Below are positions 57,253 to 64,000 of a DNA stretch of 64,000 nucleotides, piece by piece. Every line of letters begins with the position of its first letter. Position 1 is the first letter of the stretch. Below the pieces are notes generated by a model. The model was given only the letters and a program-made list of their open reading frames with translations, ran no database searches and was not told the DNA's origin. The DNA lies in contig CAYRYU010000013.1 of NCBI GenBank assembly GCA_964428355.1, forward strand, positions 40,735-104,734. The letters are read 5' to 3'. The position numbers and the translations under genes are program-made. Source of the DNA: CAYRYU01 sp964428355. Lineage in GTDB: Bacteria; Muiribacteriota; Ozemobacteria; Ozemobacterales; Ozemobacteraceae.

Positions 57253-59637
57253 TCACTCGATGCGGTTGTTGAATATCCGGACATTGGTTTCCTTGGTGTG
57301 GACATGTGCGATTGCGGGGCCCGCGAGCTTGTGGAAGTAGTTGCCGGAACACTCGATGTTGGTGACCGTGTCCTCGAGTTCCAGGCCCGCATATCCGCCA
57401 CCCGAGGTCGTGCAGTCGTTGTTGATGAACTTTCCGTTGGTCACGTAGTCGAACCGGCAGGAGGAGTTGCACCGGTTTATGAACTTGCTGTTGCTCACTG
57501 TGATGTTGTCCACGTGCCAGCAGTATACTCCATCGTGGCCGCACTTGTTGACCGTGATCCGGTCGATCAGCACGTTCGAACAGTGGGAGAGAAGTTGGGC
57601 GTCGTTGCAGCCGTTTCTCCAGGTCACGTTGGTGATTGTCAGGCCCTTGACCCCGATCAGGGTGGCCATGTTGTAGTACTCCAGCCCCAACTTGACGTTG
57701 GGGTAGAAATCGCTCTGGCTGCCGTCGACGGTCAGATTCCTGATCGTGACGTTTGTCGCCGAGTTCCCCTTGATCATGAACATCGCCTTGCACTGGGCGA
57801 TCGGGGCTTTCCGGTAACCCCAGAGAGGAAGGCCCTTTGCCAGTTTCACAATCACCCCGGTCTCCCCTTCGATCGTGGTGTTGCTGGGGAGGTAGATCGT
57901 CTCGTTCAGGAAATAGGTGCCCGGGCCTTTCAGATGGATCGTTGTTCCCGGGTTTCGGCCTGCATCAGAGACTGCCTGGAACAACTGGGTCGTGTCGCCC
58001 ACTGTCACGGTTTTTCCGGACCCGGTTTGCCCCGTTGATACGGGGGAATCGGTGGCACCTGTCGAACCAGTGGAACCCGAGGTCGAAGAACCTGATGTAG
58101 TTGAGCCCGACGAGTTTGAAGACCCACTGGAACTCCCGCAGGACCCGGAGGATTTTTTCGAACAGGAGGAGCATGAGGAACCGGATGACTTCTTCGAACA
58201 TGACGAGCTCGTCGAGCACGATGATTTTTTTGAGCAGGAGGATTTCTTCGAGCAGGAGGATTTCTTCGAGCAGGACGATTTTTTTGAGCAGGAAGACTTC
58301 TTGCTGAACGACGTTTTCCCCGTTCCGCAGGAAGAGGCGGAGGAACATTCGGATTTGCACCACATGGTCTCGGGCAAACCCTGCTCGGTGGTGTCCTCAA
58401 AGACTTCGCCATCCTGGCCTGCGCGGCCCGGCTTCGGGCACATTCGCCCCATCGTGGGGCTCGTGTCTTCCACGGCCTCGGGACTCTCGCCATCATCAGG
58501 TGATTGGGCGATTTCGGTTTCATCCGTTGACCCGGAATCCGCGGTTCCCGAATCGGTTTCCGCCGCCGGCATGTTCGTTTCAATGGTTCCCGAATCGACA
58601 ATCCGGTTGTTCTCCAACAAGACGTCGGGGAAGTTCTCGATCTTGACCGCGGCTCCGCGGGTCCCTGTCACCTCATTCTCCCGGATCCGGACCCTCGCAC
58701 CCTTGGCCTGCGGAAGGTTGCCGCGGGCGAACACCCAGACCCCGAACGTCGCGGTCTTGTCGATCCTGTTGTTGTAGATGTCGATATCGGTCACCTGGTC
58801 GCCATCCGACTGGACCTGAATTCCCGCGCCTCCACCAGCCTCGGAAAAGATCCGGTTCAGGTATACCCTGCAGTCTGAACAGCCGTCGAACCGCAACCCC
58901 GCGTTGCACTTGATTCCCACGACATTGTTGTGGGCGCTGAGGTTGGAACACCTGATTGCATAAAGCCCGTCGTGCCCGTTGTCGTGAAGGATGCAGTTCT
59001 TGAACTCGATGTTCGTTCCGTCAACTACCTTGAGAGCATCGTTGTAGCTTCCCTGGAGATACATGTCATGGACATCCACATCGCTGACGCTCCGGAGCGT
59101 TATCAGGTTGTGAAAATAGGCTCCAGACTGGACTCCCGGATTCCCAAGCTTGTTTCCGTTGATCTCGAATCCCCGTATCTCGATTCCGGAGCAAGGTGAC
59201 TCGCGCTCCTGGACCATGGCCTTGTTTTCGGGCCAGCCGCACTCGTTTGCCAGCTTCAGGATGGCGTTGGAATCGCCCTCGAGGATGGTTCTCCCGCCAA
59301 CCAGCACCGAATCCGAAATCATGTATGTGAAAGGCCCCTTCAGATGGACGGTGGTGAATCCAGGGTTGTCCGTCACATACTTCAATGCCTGGTTGATCTC
59401 TTCCTGATCCGCGGATCCATCGCAGACGAAGTCCCCGTCTCCCCCGGGGCCGGAAATGGTAACCGTGGGTGGGGTAGCCGCGAACGCGAAATTGGGTGCG
59501 CCAACCAGAAGGAAGAAAGTCACGAACAGCACGAACAGGCCAACGAAACCTTCGGGGTGTGCCCGGGTCAACCCGAGCATGGAGAATCCGTTCTTCTCGA
59601 CCGCATCCCTGATGATGTCGTTGAAGGGTTTCAACAT
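57253..59637 (-). CDS. Secreted double right-handed beta-helix protein with KKSSCS-repeat linker (B)
   Basis: A 794-residue protein from an ATG with AAAGGAG five bases upstream; a long signal region ends VGLFVLFVTFFLLVGAPNFA. The first beta-helix (~45-330) starts GDGDFVCDGSADQEEINQAL and FTTVHLKGPFTYMISDSVLV, nearly the same as in protein A at 45834. Then an acidic stretch (~350-420) and a Cys/Ser/Lys linker (~430-505) made of KKSSCS repeats lead to a second, shorter beta-helix (TTIHLKGPGTYFLNETIYLP, ~560-794) that ends in NVRIFNNRIE. The DNRLRE domain of protein A is missing. It is the first gene of operon B. The ECF-type element lies at 59665-59694. Confidence 0.88.
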   Translation of the reverse strand: MLKPFNDIIRDAVEKNGFSMLGLTRAHPEGFVGLFVLFVTFFLLVGAPNFAFAATPPTVTISGPGGDGDFVCDGSADQEEINQALKYVTDNPGFTTVHLKGPFTYMISDSVLVGGRTILEGDSNAILKLANECGWPENKAMVQERESPCSGIEIRGFEINGNKLGNPGVQSGAYFHNLITLRSVSDVDVHDMYLQGSYNDALKVVDGTNIEFKNCILHDNGHDGLYAIRCSNLSAHNNVVGIKCNAGLRFDGCSDCRVYLNRIFSEAGGGAGIQVQSDGDQVTDIDIYNNRIDKTATFGVWVFARGNLPQAKGARVRIRENEVTGTRGAAVKIENFPDVLLENNRIVDSGTIETNMPAAETDSGTADSGSTDETEIAQSPDDGESPEAVEDTSPTMGRMCPKPGRAGQDGEVFEDTTEQGLPETMWCKSECSSASSCGTGKTSFSKKSSCSKKSSCSKKSSCSKKSSCSKKSSCSTSSSCSKKSSGSSCSSCSKKSSGSCGSSSGSSNSSGSTTSGSSTSGSTGSTGATDSPVSTGQTGSGKTVTVGDTTQLFQAVSDAGRNPGTTIHLKGPGTYFLNETIYLPSNTTIEGETGVIVKLAKGLPLWGYRKAPIAQCKAMFMIKGNSATNVTIRNLTVDGSQSDFYPNVKLGLEYYNMATLIGVKGLTITNVTWRNGCNDAQLLSHCSNVLIDRITVNKCGHDGVYCWHVDNITVSNSKFINRCNSSCRFDYVTNGKFINNDCTTSGGGYAGLELEDTVTNIECSGNYFHKLAGPAIAHVHTKETNVRIFNNRIE
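58219..58304 (-). repeat. Tandem 18-bp repeat coding KKSSCS
   Basis: About five direct copies of an 18-base unit (GAGGATTTCTTCGAGCAG on the plus strand) code for repeated Lys-Lys-Ser-Ser-Cys-Ser inside the beta-helix B gene. The flanking Ser/Cys region is a degenerate extension. It is an in-frame protein repeat, not a CRISPR. Confidence 0.85.
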
Positions 59638-59664
59638 AAATTCTCCTTTCGTGAAGTTGATGGT

Positions 59665-59694
59665 GAATACGGCCTCTCTTCGCAGATTGTGACA
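59665..59694 (-). promoter_or_regulatory. Candidate ECF promoter TGTCACA-N16-CGTATTC of operon B
   Basis: On the minus strand TGTCACA (59694-59688), 16 bases, CGTATTC (59671-59665), 28 bases before the beta-helix B ATG. A second TGTCAC in opposite orientation at 59707-59712 makes an inverted repeat with it. It is preceded by CTCCGTT, also found before the sigma-gene element. Confidence 0.75.
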
Positions 59695-59711
59695 ACGGAG
59701 GAAACATGTCA

Positions 59712-60329
59712 CTAGGGGGGGGCATCCTGCGAATTCAGCTGATCGTTGAGTCTTCTCGGGAAGAACCTGGTTTCGATCGAAACCTCCCCGGCGCGGGAGT
59801 GGGCTCTGCCCTGGCCTCCGACTGTGATTCCAACTTCGAGCCAGACCCGCCTCCGGGTCCGCCCAGACCCGGGGAGCGAGACCGTTTCCGACGCCGGCTT
59901 CCATCTCAATGAGGAAACCCTTGAAAGAACGAGGACTTTCGACGAGCCGTTGGCCTGGACCCTCCGAATGGTTCCTCCCCGGGGATCGGGCTGGAAAAGG
60001 TAATCCACCGCCCCGACGGTCCCGTTCTCGTCGTAGAAAACCCGAAGAGACAACTGTTCAGGGTTGGCTGTCATGCCTGACTCCCATCCGTCGGGGGCCC
60101 CAGGGCCAGCTCCCACCACGTTCAGGATGTCATGCCGCAGATATGCGAGGAATATCCCGAGGTCCTGGAGGACCAATCCAGTGTCCCCCCCTTTGGCGAA
60201 CCATTTCTGGAACTGAGTCATGATGCCCACGCCGGCCGCCACCATTCCTGCGGCGATGGCGATCACCACGAGGATCTCGGTAAGCGTTACCCCTGGGTTC
60301 GGGCGGCGAAAAACCGGGTTCTCATTCAT
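59712..60329 (-). CDS. GspJ/PilW-like pseudopilin (cluster C)
   Basis: A 205-residue pseudopilin with signal RRPNPGVTLTEILVVIAIAA (Gly at -1, Glu at +5). The body has strands like LSLRVFYDENGTVGAVDYLF and a basic C-terminal part (GRTRRRVWLEVGITV). It overlaps the upstream GspI-like gene by eight bases and is the last gene of cluster C; the operon B promoter element begins 18 bases after it. Confidence 0.82.
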   Translation of the reverse strand: MNENPVFRRPNPGVTLTEILVVIAIAAGMVAAGVGIMTQFQKWFAKGGDTGLVLQDLGIFLAYLRHDILNVVGAGPGAPDGWESGMTANPEQLSLRVFYDENGTVGAVDYLFQPDPRGGTIRRVQANGSSKVLVLSRVSSLRWKPASETVSLPGSGRTRRRVWLEVGITVGGQGRAHSRAGEVSIETRFFPRRLNDQLNSQDAPP

Positions 60330-60780
60330 GGCGTGAGACCACCGATTCGAAAACCTGGAGCCGGTTTCCCTTTGTTTCTGCGCTTCCCTGAAGAAGGACG
60401 GAAACCCGGATTCTCTTTATTCTGAGGCCTCCCGGGAGGGTCTCCTCAGAAATGCGGATGTTTCTCTGGGTTCCGCTGGCAATCGAGACGTGGAGAGGGA
60501 AAGGGCATGAGGCTCCAAGCATGCCTCCCTCGAAAATCTCCGGTTCGCGGAATTCCCCCGCAGGAAGCCATTCGAAGGGAATCGTCATCAGCTGTTCGAC
60601 CAGTTCCACCCCAGCGTGTTGACCGATCATCTCCTCCCGGGTCATGTCCATTCCCCGCGATCCGCTCATGAATGTGAACAGGACCGGGGTCAGGATCACC
60701 GCGAGGATCGAACCTGCGACGAGGATTTCCACCAGGGAAAGGGCTTTACGCGAAGAGTATGAAGGTACGGTATCAACCAT
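60322..60780 (-). CDS. GspI/PilV-like pseudopilin (cluster C)
   Basis: A 152-residue pseudopilin. The signal reads SYSSRKALSLVEILVAGSILA: Glu+5 is present, but Ala is at -1 instead of Gly, as in the cluster A protein at 45066. The body is short, with a helix (GVELVEQLMTIPFEWLPAGE) and strands (RIKRIRVSVLLQGS). It overlaps the genes on both sides by eight bases, which suggests fixed stoichiometry in one operon. Confidence 0.8.
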   Translation of the reverse strand: MVDTVPSYSSRKALSLVEILVAGSILAVILTPVLFTFMSGSRGMDMTREEMIGQHAGVELVEQLMTIPFEWLPAGEFREPEIFEGGMLGASCPFPLHVSIASGTQRNIRISEETLPGGLRIKRIRVSVLLQGSAETKGNRLQVFESVVSRHE

Positions 60781-62899
60781 GCCAGGATGAATCGCTTTCT
60801 GAAAGGTCGATCACGTAGTAGCGGCCATATCCTGTTCCGGTGGGGTCCTGGGATTCGCGGAAAAATACCGAACCTCCCGGGAAACTGTCCGACGTGGAAA
60901 TCCCTCCGATTGCCAGTGTTCCACAGAGGGAAAAGGGAGCCGCGGCATGAAGCTGGGAAGCGGGCGCAACGATGTTGACCTGGTTGGGTAACGAATTTTC
61001 GAAGGAAACATCCCCGCCGGTCGGGAGGACCACCGTTAGTGCCTCGACGGGGGCGTGAACCCGGACTCCGCGAAGGACCAGATTTCCCTGATCGAGGATG
61101 ATCATTCCCCCACCCACAACCTCGAGTGGGGAGGTCGTCCCGGGTGGAGGAAGAATGAGGGTTGCTCGCTCCGGGTTTCGTATCCGCACGATGCGTTTCA
61201 GGTTCAGGGTGTTCGCCCCAGGGTCGAAGAACCTGCGCCAGAAGCCGGCAATCGTCATGGTTTCGAACTGGACTCTTCCATGGACGACCTCCAGAAAGGC
61301 GCGGGGAGAAGCCGCGCCCTCATAGATCGGCCTGTTGTCAGCGTTCATTTCGACGTGGTTTCCGTCATCCTCCCCCAGGATGGCCATGGGCGGCGGGAAA
61401 GCGAGGGGATTCTTTCCGGAAGAGGCTTCCTGGGCACAGTTGTAGAGATGCGCATAAGGGACTTCCTGGATCCCGCTTCCCAAAGGCTTGAACACGTCAT
61501 AGTTCTGGGCGAGGTTTTCGATCGAGAGAGTGGGGCCGCCGAAACGGCGGTTCAAAAAGTCGGTTATTCTCGCGGATGAATCGAAATCCGATTCGCTCAT
61601 CGAGGGAACGAGAAACCTGGGCGGGGGATCCTGTTCCTTGAACCTTTCCTTGATCTCCCTTTCCTCCGGATCGACCACCAGGTTGGAAATCTTCGAGAAC
61701 GCCGCGGTGATCCTTCCCAGGACACGGGTCCGGGAGCGGAAGCCGGGCCTGGAATCACCGCAAAGGTGAATCAGGGATGAGCGGGAACCGAAGGTTATCC
61801 GCTCCCTCTCGGAGAGAATTCCGTTGGCAAACATCGCTTCGGTTGGTTTGTTTCCGGCCTTGTCGAAAAAGCCTTCGAGTCTGAATTCGTGGGAGACCCG
61901 GTAGCTGATTTCCCTCATCGGATCAACCTCCAGGAGATCCCAATAGGTGCGGATGGGCTGGAGAAGAGCGGGAGGAAGCTGCGACCTGTCCAGCTCGTAT
62001 CTCCCGAATGTCGGGCCCGAGCCCGAATCGGTGTTCCCGAAGAAGAACCCTTCTCCCAGGTTTCCGCCGCCTGCAGCAAGGTTCAAGCGGGTCCCCTGGC
62101 CGCCCAGGTAGATCCAGCCCCGTTTCTGGAAAACCTGCGGGGAGCTCTCTTCGGCGAAAACGGCCTGGAGCGCTTGCGGTTCAACCGGGTTTTCGGGGGT
62201 GTTGTGGTTGAAGAAGACGATGGGGCGCGGACCCGAAGAGATCTGCCCCCGGTCGTCGTTACGGACGATGTTGAAGGTTCCACCACCATCGGGGGAGGTG
62301 TTGCTGAAGTGGAGCGTGAATTTCGAAAACACGGGGGGGAGACAGTTCGCGACCGAAAGCCGGTAACGTGTCGTCAACAATGCCTGGGCACCCCGACACC
62401 GTGCAACCGCTTCGATGTAGAACCAGGCCTCCTTGGCGCGTACATCCGCCCACCGCAAGGGATCGGTTTCCGTCTGTCTCGCAGAGGAAAGCCGGCATCT
62501 GACCTCGAGTGAAGCCGTCCGGTCCAGGTTCGCTGCGCAGGAATCGAATACTGGCTGCAGGGGATCGACAAGCAACCTGTTAAGGGCCAGGTCCGCCGGG
62601 ATCGACGGGGAAAGCAGCCACTGGCGCAACGCTTCATCTCCCCCGATGGCACCTTGTTGGAGCTTTCTCCTGAAGGTCTCACGTGTGATCTCGACCCCGG
62701 ATTCGGCCAGGAAACGGGCCATTTCTCCGAATCTCTGGGCATGGGCGAGGGCATTCTGCTGGCCGGAAAAGAAAAAGAGGCCGATTCCGAGGAAAAGGAG
62801 AAAAATCCCCAACGAGAGGACAAAAAACAGGATGAAACCCCGCCGGGGATCGGCCCGGAGGAAAGGTCTACCTTGCCCTTCGGAAAAAGGCCTGTGCAC
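60773..62899 (-). CDS. Large GspK/PilX-like minor pseudopilin (cluster C)
   Basis: A 708-residue protein. The start is the GTG at 62899, since AAGGAGG lies five bases before it and the hydrophobic segment RRGFILFFVLSLGIFLLFLG then falls ~25 residues in; the open frame extends to 63064 but without signals. Like GspK it lacks Glu+5. The early body (AHAQRFGEMARFLAESGVEI) fits a PilX-type helix. Later parts are strand-rich and contain FGRYELDRSQLPPALLQPIR and a late beta-helix-like run (ILDQGNLVLRGVRVHAPVEAL). It may cap a pseudopilus with a large surface domain. It is first in operon C, with an ECF-type element about 175 bases upstream. Confidence 0.75.
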   Translation of the reverse strand: MHRPFSEGQGRPFLRADPRRGFILFFVLSLGIFLLFLGIGLFFFSGQQNALAHAQRFGEMARFLAESGVEITRETFRRKLQQGAIGGDEALRQWLLSPSIPADLALNRLLVDPLQPVFDSCAANLDRTASLEVRCRLSSARQTETDPLRWADVRAKEAWFYIEAVARCRGAQALLTTRYRLSVANCLPPVFSKFTLHFSNTSPDGGGTFNIVRNDDRGQISSGPRPIVFFNHNTPENPVEPQALQAVFAEESSPQVFQKRGWIYLGGQGTRLNLAAGGGNLGEGFFFGNTDSGSGPTFGRYELDRSQLPPALLQPIRTYWDLLEVDPMREISYRVSHEFRLEGFFDKAGNKPTEAMFANGILSERERITFGSRSSLIHLCGDSRPGFRSRTRVLGRITAAFSKISNLVVDPEEREIKERFKEQDPPPRFLVPSMSESDFDSSARITDFLNRRFGGPTLSIENLAQNYDVFKPLGSGIQEVPYAHLYNCAQEASSGKNPLAFPPPMAILGEDDGNHVEMNADNRPIYEGAASPRAFLEVVHGRVQFETMTIAGFWRRFFDPGANTLNLKRIVRIRNPERATLILPPPGTTSPLEVVGGGMIILDQGNLVLRGVRVHAPVEALTVVLPTGGDVSFENSLPNQVNIVAPASQLHAAAPFSLCGTLAIGGISTSDSFPGGSVFFRESQDPTGTGYGRYYVIDLSESDSSWHG

Positions 62900-63071
62900 C
62901 GAAACCTCCTTCTCCGGGGACTTTCCCGATTCGATGTTGACCAGTGCGGAAGTGGGGATGCCAAAAGTATCACAATCCACCTGGGGCATCAAATGGTGCC
63001 GGGTCCGGATGTCCCTGGAGGGAAAGTCGAGTCGGCCCACCCCTCTTGCCCTCGGAGGGATCACGGAAGGT

Positions 63072-63101
63072 GATTACGCGTTGGCAGCCGCGAATGTGAC
63101 C
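63072..63101 (-). promoter_or_regulatory. Candidate ECF promoter GGTCACA-N16-CGTAATC of operon C
   Basis: On the minus strand GGTCACA (63101-63095), 16 bases, CGTAATC (63078-63072). It differs from the sigma-gene element by one base in the -35 and explains the 282-base gap between the pseudopilin at 63182 and the GTG at 62899. Nothing else was seen in that gap. Confidence 0.65.
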
Positions 63102-63181
63102 TAAAGGGGGAAGAATCCCCGCGAAACGACGATCGACGTTTCATATTGCGGACCAGGCTCCAAAGGGAAAGGGGTTTGGGC

Positions 63182-63814
63182 TCAGGGTTTGACCACGAGA
63201 AACGAGATGGTTTCGCGCTTTTTCCCGCCCCTCTTGTGCTTTGGGCCTTCCTGGGCAGGTTTGGAGACCGTCCACATGACCATCCCCCGAACTTCGATAA
63301 CCGCACGGTTTTCCCTTGAAAAACGGAACCCCGCGGAGAATTCGAAATCCTTGAACTGTTTCTGGATGCTCAGAACCCCTGAAGCTGTCTGGTCGAGGTT
63401 GAACTGGGCAAGCTTCTCAGCTGGATAGAAAGTGAAGCCCCCGCGTCTTCCGCCACCAGGTCCGTCGCCGGGAGGACCATCGCCCGGCGGGCCGTCAGGC
63501 GGGCCGTCGGGAGGACCATCCGGCGGTCCATCGGGACCACCAGGGCCGTCGGGAGGGCCATCAGGGGGACCATCGGGACCACCCGGGCCATCTGGAGGCC
63601 CTCTTCGCCGGATCAGTTTGGCGATTTCCTCGAAGCTCTTGCTGATGACTTCCTGGCGGAAGGATTCCAGTATCTTCCTTGCCATGGCGACCTTGGTCGA
63701 TTCGATTTCCTTGAGGGCTCCTTCGGAAAGGGCGAAGTAGATTGGAAGCGCGGCCAGAACGAAAACCACAATAGCGATCAGGATTTCGATAAGGGTGAAC
63801 CCCGGCATCTTCAT
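63182..63814 (-). CDS. Pseudopilin with GPPD-repeat insert
   Basis: A 210-residue pseudopilin from the ATG at 63814 (or 63808) with GAAGA before it. The leader is very short: MKMPG, then FTLIEILIAIVVFVLAALPI with Glu+5. Residues ~72-122 are an insert of repeated Gly-Pro-Pro-Asp with some GGPD and PPGD units. A strand-rich C-terminal part follows (FEFSAGFRFSRENRAVIEVRG). The tetrapeptide period differs from collagen triplets. The insert may form an extended, exposed arm. Its operon starts beyond the window or at its own promoter; the ECF-type element at 63072 lies downstream of it. Confidence 0.82.
   Translation of the reverse strand: MKMPGFTLIEILIAIVVFVLAALPIYFALSEGALKEIESTKVAMARKILESFRQEVISKSFEEIAKLIRRRGPPDGPGGPDGPPDGPPDGPGGPDGPPDGPPDGPPDGPPGDGPPGDGPGGGRRGGFTFYPAEKLAQFNLDQTASGVLSIQKQFKDFEFSAGFRFSRENRAVIEVRGMVMWTVSKPAQEGPKHKRGGKKRETISFLVVKP
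63451..63602 (-). repeat. GPPD tetrapeptide-coding repeat
   Basis: A GC-rich tandem repeat of about 12-base units coding Gly-Pro-Pro-Asp variants inside the pseudopilin gene. It is in frame throughout and is likely to vary in copy number. Confidence 0.8.
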
Positions 63815-63855
63815 TCTTCGAAGCACTATTCCGAATTCCTCCTGGGGAAAACCTC

Positions 63856-64000
63856 TCATAGCCGAAAACCATGCCTTCCATTGGATGGCGAAATCTCTGG
63901 GCACCCCAGCCCGGGTTCCTCCAAAACGGCGGAAATTTCCTGACCCTTTCCTTCATTTTCCCATGAAAAGAGGATCTTGGCAAGCTTCATGGAAGGCACA
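63856..64000 (-). CDS. Possible 3' end of a gene cut by the window edge
   Basis: On the minus strand a frame is open from the window edge to a TGA at 63856-63858, at least 48 codons, reading LAKILFSWENEGKGQEISAV and ending GRHGFRL. Its position 41 bases before the pseudopilin ATG would fit an upstream operon member. No family can be named from this fragment. Confidence 0.33.
   Translation of the reverse strand, partial: VPSMKLAKILFSWENEGKGQEISAVLEEPGLGCPEISPSNGRHGFRL

Noticed and set aside
58219..58304. Direct repeats considered as a CRISPR array
   Set aside because: The units are 18 bases with no spacers and keep the reading frame (KKSSCS), so they are a protein repeat.
63451..63602. GPPD region considered as collagen-like triple helix
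   Set aside because: Gly does not occur every third residue; the period is four.
42333..63814. The clusters considered as a complete type II secretion or type IV pilus locus
   Set aside because: No ATPase, secretin, inner-membrane platform or prepilin peptidase gene is present; only pseudopilins are encoded.

Overview
The window is one 64 kb piece of a scaffold from a high-GC diderm bacterium. It has lipoproteins with lipoboxes, secretin/TonB-type STN domains, FecR proteins, a TupA-type binding protein and an O-antigen-ligase-like protein. GTG and TTG starts are common, and two 100-N assembly gaps suggest a draft or metagenome-derived genome. No rRNA, tRNA, CRISPR array or insertion sequence was recognised. 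The phylum cannot be fixed from sequence alone; the many orphan pseudopilins and secreted beta-helix proteins would fit a poorly cultured lineage such as Riflebacteria/Ozemobacteria, but that is a guess.

Left part (1-16 kb): a cut-off excisionase-type HTH gene; a cNMP-binding diguanylate cyclase; an exported protein of unknown function; a secreted molybdo-enzyme-like protein with one heme-c motif followed by an orphan tungstate-binding protein (tupA); a minus-strand operon of aminotransferase, dut, dapB and a DUF155/RMND1-like protein; and three tandem lipoproteins with carboxypeptidase-regulatory-like, Fn3-like and right-handed beta-helix domains.

Middle (16-42 kb): a minus-strand operon of two B12-binding radical SAM proteins, a CHASE2-SpoIIE phosphatase and a FecR lipoprotein; an exported DJ-1/PfpI protein with a DnaJ-type zinc-finger tail; a protein made of four STN repeats; a cyanophycinase-like protein followed by a 59-residue ORF; a Cys-rich exported rhodanese; an aquaporin / COG0523 GTPase / PadR cluster; an AMMECR1-toroid fusion; an M14 carboxypeptidase broken by a gap; an active/inactive pair of DUF3857-transglutaminases; a WaaL/Wzy-like protein with a dual-specificity phosphatase; and an ECF sigma factor with a ZAS-TM-FecR anti-sigma factor.

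Right part (42-64 kb): three minus-strand pseudopilin operons. Two are paralogous. Each begins with a secreted beta-helix protein that resembles, from memory, the Methanosarcina disaggregatase family, and each carries GspK-like, GspH/J-like and unusually long GspJ-like pseudopilins. The second also carries a STAS protein and a HEAT-repeat membrane protein. The third operon holds a large GspK-like protein and two more pseudopilins; a further pseudopilin with a GPPD-repeat insert lies just upstream of it. A second CHASE2-SpoIIE/FecR pair is divergent from the first beta-helix gene. No pilus ATPase, secretin channel, platform protein or prepilin peptidase is present.

Main finding: the sigma-factor gene and all three operon starts (48051-48080, 59665-59694, 63072-63101) share one bipartite element, [T/G]GTCACA-N16-CGTA[A/T]T[C/T], with identical spacing. 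The simplest reading is an autoregulated ECF/FecR-anti-sigma regulon that controls export or assembly of disaggregatase-like beta-helix proteins with dedicated orphan pseudopilins, possibly also tuned by SpoIIE/STAS partner switching.
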